This document shows, one piece after another, positions 32,391-35,274 of a stretch of DNA of 35,274 bases (the first letter of the stretch is position 1; each line of letters begins with the position of its first letter). Made by a program: the position numbers and the translations under genes. A model generated the notes under the pieces. That model saw nothing but the letters and a program-made list of their open reading frames with translations. It made no database searches and was not told the origin of the DNA. Source of the stretch: a virus; IMG/VR virus record IMGVR_UViG_3300042451_000749, positions 1 to 35,274 of that record; one strand, given 5' to 3'.

Positions 32391-33665
32391 TTACGATTGT
32401 CTTTGTTCTTTTGTTAATGTATAGAACCCCCAATATTCCCAATGCCAAGCTTCATCCATACCACCACCATCGGCTAATCTATATGGATTATACCATCCAT
32501 ATTTTGGCCCATTTGCAGCCAACCATTGATATATTTTGGAATTTTCACGTGTATATCTAGCAGGTGCGGGCGTTGCTCTACCAACTCCTAATGCTCTTGC
32601 ACGTGTTTGTTGCATACCGGCTATCTCACCAAAATCAGTTGATAACCCCCATCCGTGTGGAGACTTTCCGGGTGTAGCAGCACTACTTGAACCATACTTC
32701 TCAAAACACGCTACTTGTCCAGCATAATCTCTATATGTAGATGACACTCTCCACTTAACTCCTTCTTTTTTGGCCTGTGCTATCATTTTGTTATACATTC
32801 TTGCGGCCTCAATGTGTAATATACCTCCCCCATACGATGCGTCTATACTTCCTAGTTTATCTTTTGGTATTTTACCATTTCCAAAACTTGCTAAACCAGG
32901 TGGAGGTGGTGGTGCCGTTGCTCCCACATTTTTATATATTTTTGGAAGTGGTCTATTAGGGTCATCTTCGACAAAATCACTATTATCAACATCTTCACCA
33001 CCACTTACTGGAGTTGGTGGTTTTGGTGGTGGTGGTAGTATTGGGGTTGGTGGTTTTGGAGTACCTACCTCATCTTCATCATTAAATACCACTTCTTCAG
33101 GATTACTATTAAATGTTGAATTAGTTTCTTGTACTACTTGAGGGTCCTCCGATTCTTCATCTTGAGGAACTTCTCCTAATAATTCCTCAGTTTCACCAAT
33201 ATCAGTATCAGGCATATCATCATTTTCGGTTTCACCCTCTCTTAAATCAGGCTCACTTCCTCCTAATGTGGGCTGTTGCCACTGTCCACTATTGGTACAT
33301 ACGATAGATACAATTTGAATATTTTGAACTGCTCCAGTTGCTGGTGGTGTTGCGGGTGGTGATGGTACGGATGATGGGTCTAATTGTGCCCCTGCCCAAT
33401 AAGCTAAAACCCCCTTTCCCATCTCCCCAACCAAATCGTATGGTTCTTTTTGAGATACACCACTATCTAATGCAGATTTCATTAATAGTTTCAAAGATTG
33501 CACATTTCCTGTTTTCATCTTTGATTGAAACAAAATATCACTTCCTCTTTTTATAGCAGCATCATATTCAGTAGCATACAAATCAGCAATAGTATCCGTA
33601 GATTTTATTGATTCTGGGTTTGTTACAACTCTTAAAATATTTTCTCTAAAGGTTTCCCAAGACAT
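32391..33665 (-). CDS. Baseplate-linked D,D-carboxypeptidase-like protein (VanY/M15B, 424 aa)
   Basis: Residues 1-95 form a helical virion-type domain (SWETFRENILRVV, then TIADLYATEYDAAIKRG, then GEMGKGVLAYWAG). Residues 96-260 are a low-complexity linker rich in Pro, Glu and Asp, including VFNDEDEVGTPKPPT (193-207). Residues of about 275-415 are an M15B peptidase: WRVSSTYRDYAGQVACF (305-321), SPHGWGLSTDFGE (335-347) with zinc ligands His337 and Asp344, and EAWHWEYWG (405-413) with Glu405 and His408. VanY-type enzymes trim the terminal D-Ala of stem peptides. The gene follows the gp5-like spike after 3 nt. I infer a spike-tip or hub enzyme that opens the wall. It pairs with a second, unrelated-subfamily M15 enzyme directly downstream. 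Confidence 0.82.
   Translation of the reverse strand: MSWETFRENILRVVTNPESIKSTDTIADLYATEYDAAIKRGSDILFQSKMKTGNVQSLKLLMKSALDSGVSQKEPYDLVGEMGKGVLAYWAGAQLDPSSVPSPPATPPATGAVQNIQIVSIVCTNSGQWQQPTLGGSEPDLREGETENDDMPDTDIGETEELLGEVPQDEESEDPQVVQETNSTFNSNPEEVVFNDEDEVGTPKPPTPILPPPPKPPTPVSGGEDVDNSDFVEDDPNRPLPKIYKNVGATAPPPPPGLASFGNGKIPKDKLGSIDASYGGGILHIEAARMYNKMIAQAKKEGVKWRVSSTYRDYAGQVACFEKYGSSSAATPGKSPHGWGLSTDFGEIAGMQQTRARALGVGRATPAPARYTRENSKIYQWLAANGPKYGWYNPYRLADGGGMDEAWHWEYWGFYTLTKEQRQS
33067..33087 (-). repeat. Linker repeat copy 2 (FNDEDEVG-encoding)
   Basis: Identical over 21 nt to 32085-32105 in the next gene. Here it precedes a longer proline-rich linker. It marks a shared module or a recent recombination between the two peptidase genes. 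Confidence 0.75.
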
Positions 33666-33668
33666 TTT

Positions 33669-34916
33669 TTAAGAAGTTTTGTTTAATTCACTTAATACGG
33701 ATTTTAATTTAGATTTTATTGTATTAAATGTTGGTTTATTTACCGGTCCAGTTGCCGAAGGTCCTGATGGTGTTAGAAATTCTTGTGCCACTATTGCATC
33801 TATTAATTCTTCCATTAACTTAACCCAACTATCACCTTTTACCAATGGTTCTAACTTTGTATTACCCAAATTTATCTTGCCATTAGATGTATTGAAATTT
33901 ATATCTCTATCCGCCGCTGTTACATTTATATTATCTCCCACCGTTATATCAATTCCCAATTTATTATCAATTGACATCGCACCATCGGATATAAATCCAT
34001 AATTCTTTTTTGAAAAGAATATCATTTCAGCATTCTTTGATGAAATAATAACTCTACCAGAATTAATTAAAATTTGGTCTCCTATTAATTTAGATGGAAA
34101 AGCTTTAAACGTATTCGGTTTAGTTTCGAAATCAGATGAACCTTTATCTGATAATGTTCCGGGTTGAAATGGTAATTGATATTGATTGGAGCTTAATACA
34201 ATTACACTACCATCCGTATTTATGTTTTCTTCTGTTGGTAATTTTATTAGTTGTTTTTTTGATTCAGCGTTTTCACCATTTCTTAATATTATTGTAGGTG
34301 AAAATGTTTTTTCAGAATTATTAAATGCGGAAAATCGTATAGATTGACCGAAACGAGTTTCTACTAAACTATCACCTTCATACAATTTTAATTTATGAAC
34401 ACCAGGCTCCTCTACAAAATAATCACCATATTTGTTATATTTAGCTGATTCATCTACATTACTCATTGGAGTTCCTGTTTGTTCAACTGTTTTGTAATTT
34501 TTACTTTTATCTTCAGTTGTTGGTTCAGGTCTGAATAATTCGGATATTACTGTTTTTTTAGTATCTATGTTTGGTGTTCGCTCTGCACCAATTCTTCTAT
34601 AATAGGCAGTACCATTTGTTTGTACAATTTCTACCGATTCATTTATTACAGGTAGTGTTTTAAAATGCTTATCATAGGGAAATGCAATTGGTAATGATGC
34701 ATCATCTGTTGATGGTTGTCCTACAACCCTATACTGTACTGCACCGATATATGAAGATTCTCCCTTAGCTTCAATTTGCGCAGCATCAAGTGATTTTAAA
34801 TATGGATGGGTTTCATCTAAAATTACAGAATATACTACACCAAATCCAATTGGAGGTTTAGTACCACTATTTTGTACAGAATTTACTGCGCTTATTTGTG
34901 AATTTCCTAATGACAT
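33669..34916 (-). CDS. Baseplate central spike protein, gp5/VgrG-like without lysozyme domain
   Basis: A 415-aa protein. Residues of about 20-115 look like the OB-fold collar of gp5/VgrG spikes (GFGVVYSVIL, IGAVQYRVV, IAFPYDKHFKTLPVINESVE). A middle beta part includes DGSVIVLSSNQYQ (235-247) and DQILINSGRVIISSK (280-294). A short beta-prism-like stretch follows (LGIDITVGDNINVTAADRDI, then FNTSNGKINLG, about 320-351). The C-terminus (about 355-412) carries LEPLVKGDSWVKLMEELIDA and a conserved TPSGPSATGPVN element, recurrent in T4-like marine phage spikes. No lysozyme domain is inserted, unlike T4 gp5; the two M15 peptidases encoded next may replace it. The spike pierces the outer membrane at the tip of the tail tube. 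It starts 1 nt after the preceding gene. Confidence 0.72.
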   Translation of the reverse strand: MSLGNSQISAVNSVQNSGTKPPIGFGVVYSVILDETHPYLKSLDAAQIEAKGESSYIGAVQYRVVGQPSTDDASLPIAFPYDKHFKTLPVINESVEIVQTNGTAYYRRIGAERTPNIDTKKTVISELFRPEPTTEDKSKNYKTVEQTGTPMSNVDESAKYNKYGDYFVEEPGVHKLKLYEGDSLVETRFGQSIRFSAFNNSEKTFSPTIILRNGENAESKKQLIKLPTEENINTDGSVIVLSSNQYQLPFQPGTLSDKGSSDFETKPNTFKAFPSKLIGDQILINSGRVIISSKNAEMIFFSKKNYGFISDGAMSIDNKLGIDITVGDNINVTAADRDINFNTSNGKINLGNTKLEPLVKGDSWVKLMEELIDAIVAQEFLTPSGPSATGPVNKPTFNTIKSKLKSVLSELNKTS

Positions 34917-34917
34917 A

Positions 34918-35274
34918 TTACTTCATTTTCTTTTTTAAATCTTCTAATTCAAATTCTAAGTCATCCACTCTTTCAACTTCTGCTTTAGTATCTTCTAAAT
35001 CTTGCAATAATTGATTTTTTTCAAACTCGGTTAGGAAACCATCCTGTCCTTCTGCCTTTTTTTCCGATGCTATAATTTTAGTTGCGATTGTTGCTAATTT
35101 AACTAATTGGTCATCATTTTTTACCGAACTATCGATTAGTGAAGATAAAATAGGGCCCACACTTGCTACATCACCGGAGTGTTTAATCATCTTTTTAAGT
35201 TCTTCTATTAAAGCACTTATTTTTGATTTTTTTGATAATTGGTTGTTATATATATCCTCAAATAGAGAACTTAG
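34918..35274 (-). CDS. Partial coiled-coil protein upstream of the spike gene (5' end outside window)
   Basis: The frame stays open from the stop at 34918 to the right edge. The residues before the internal Met (35190) read LFEDIYNNQLKSKISALIEE, which is plausible protein, so the true start probably lies beyond 35274. The visible 119 residues are helical: an amphipathic part (ISALIEELKKMIKHSG), a hydrophobic segment (VGPILSSLIDSSVKNDDQLVKLATIATKI) that is not long enough for a clear membrane span, and a C-terminal coiled coil (FEKNQLLQDLEDTKAEVERV, LEFELEDLKKKMK). No family is recognised. It lies 1 nt before the spike gene, so a hub- or spike-associated role is suggested by position alone. 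Confidence 0.6.
   Translation of the reverse strand, partial: LSSLFEDIYNNQLSKKSKISALIEELKKMIKHSGDVASVGPILSSLIDSSVKNDDQLVKLATIATKIIASEKKAEGQDGFLTEFEKNQLLQDLEDTKAEVERVDDLEFELEDLKKKMK

Noticed and set aside
32770-33141. Pro/Gly-rich plus-strand reading frames opposite the peptidase genes
   Set aside because: They are mirror images of the Pro/Gly-rich linkers on the coding strand and show no domain. The same applies to all other long plus-strand frames except the 57-aa gene at 11772.

Overview
The window is a late-gene region of a large, AT-rich tailed bacteriophage with a contractile, T4-type baseplate. Almost every gene is read leftward on the minus strand, with gaps of 0-80 nt. The T4-type calls rest on a gp25 homologue next to a gp6 homologue, a gp5-like spike, and a giant tail fibre ending in a self-cleaving S74 chaperone. 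The host is probably a member of the Bacteroidetes: two operons start at promoters of the TTTG-N20-TAnnTTTG type used by that phylum's main sigma factor, and Shine-Dalgarno sequences are essentially absent.

Layout in transcription order (right to left). 35274-30466 holds a spike and lysis module: a partial gene, a gp5-like spike, two different M15-type peptidases, a small coiled-coil protein and gp25. 30454-19786 holds the baseplate wedge (gp6-like) and large peripheral tail proteins: a DNRLRE-like protein, a coiled-coil protein, a 420-aa wedge-like protein and a 1746-aa protein with tail-protein-I-like and LamG-like parts. 19722-16907 holds three virion proteins, interrupted by a clear terminator. 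16872-11935 holds small genes, a SegE-type GIY-YIG protein, a CHC2/TOPRIM primase and a single-chain SbcD-SbcC (gp47-gp46) fusion. At 11772-11945 lies the only convincing plus-strand gene, a 57-aa ribbon-helix-helix protein whose coding DNA also contains the terminator of the opposing SbcDC transcript. 11681-4143 is the 2512-aa tail fibre, followed by a small coiled-coil gene. 3818-1 is a sugar-modification operon.

That last operon is the most interesting part. It encodes a three-domain fusion (GT4 glycosyltransferase, SAM methyltransferase, GT25-like glycosyltransferase), then a protein that closely resembles the TibC/Aah autotransporter O-heptosyltransferases, then a free-standing RfaE2-type nucleotidyltransferase, then the start of an RfaE1-type sugar kinase that runs off the left edge. 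Together the last three could make ADP-heptose and attach it to protein. Because the cassette follows the giant Ser/Thr/Gly-rich tail fibre, I infer that the phage may heptosylate and further decorate its own fibre, much as bacteria do to adhesins. Modification of a host surface structure is the main alternative.

Expression appears split. Six late genes carry an ATATTTAT box 14-34 nt upstream of the start codon. The primase/SbcDC operon and the sugar operon instead share an identical 13-nt host-type promoter core (TTCGTATATTTGT). No tRNA, CRISPR array, integrase, transposase or gene-free stretch over 300 nt was seen.
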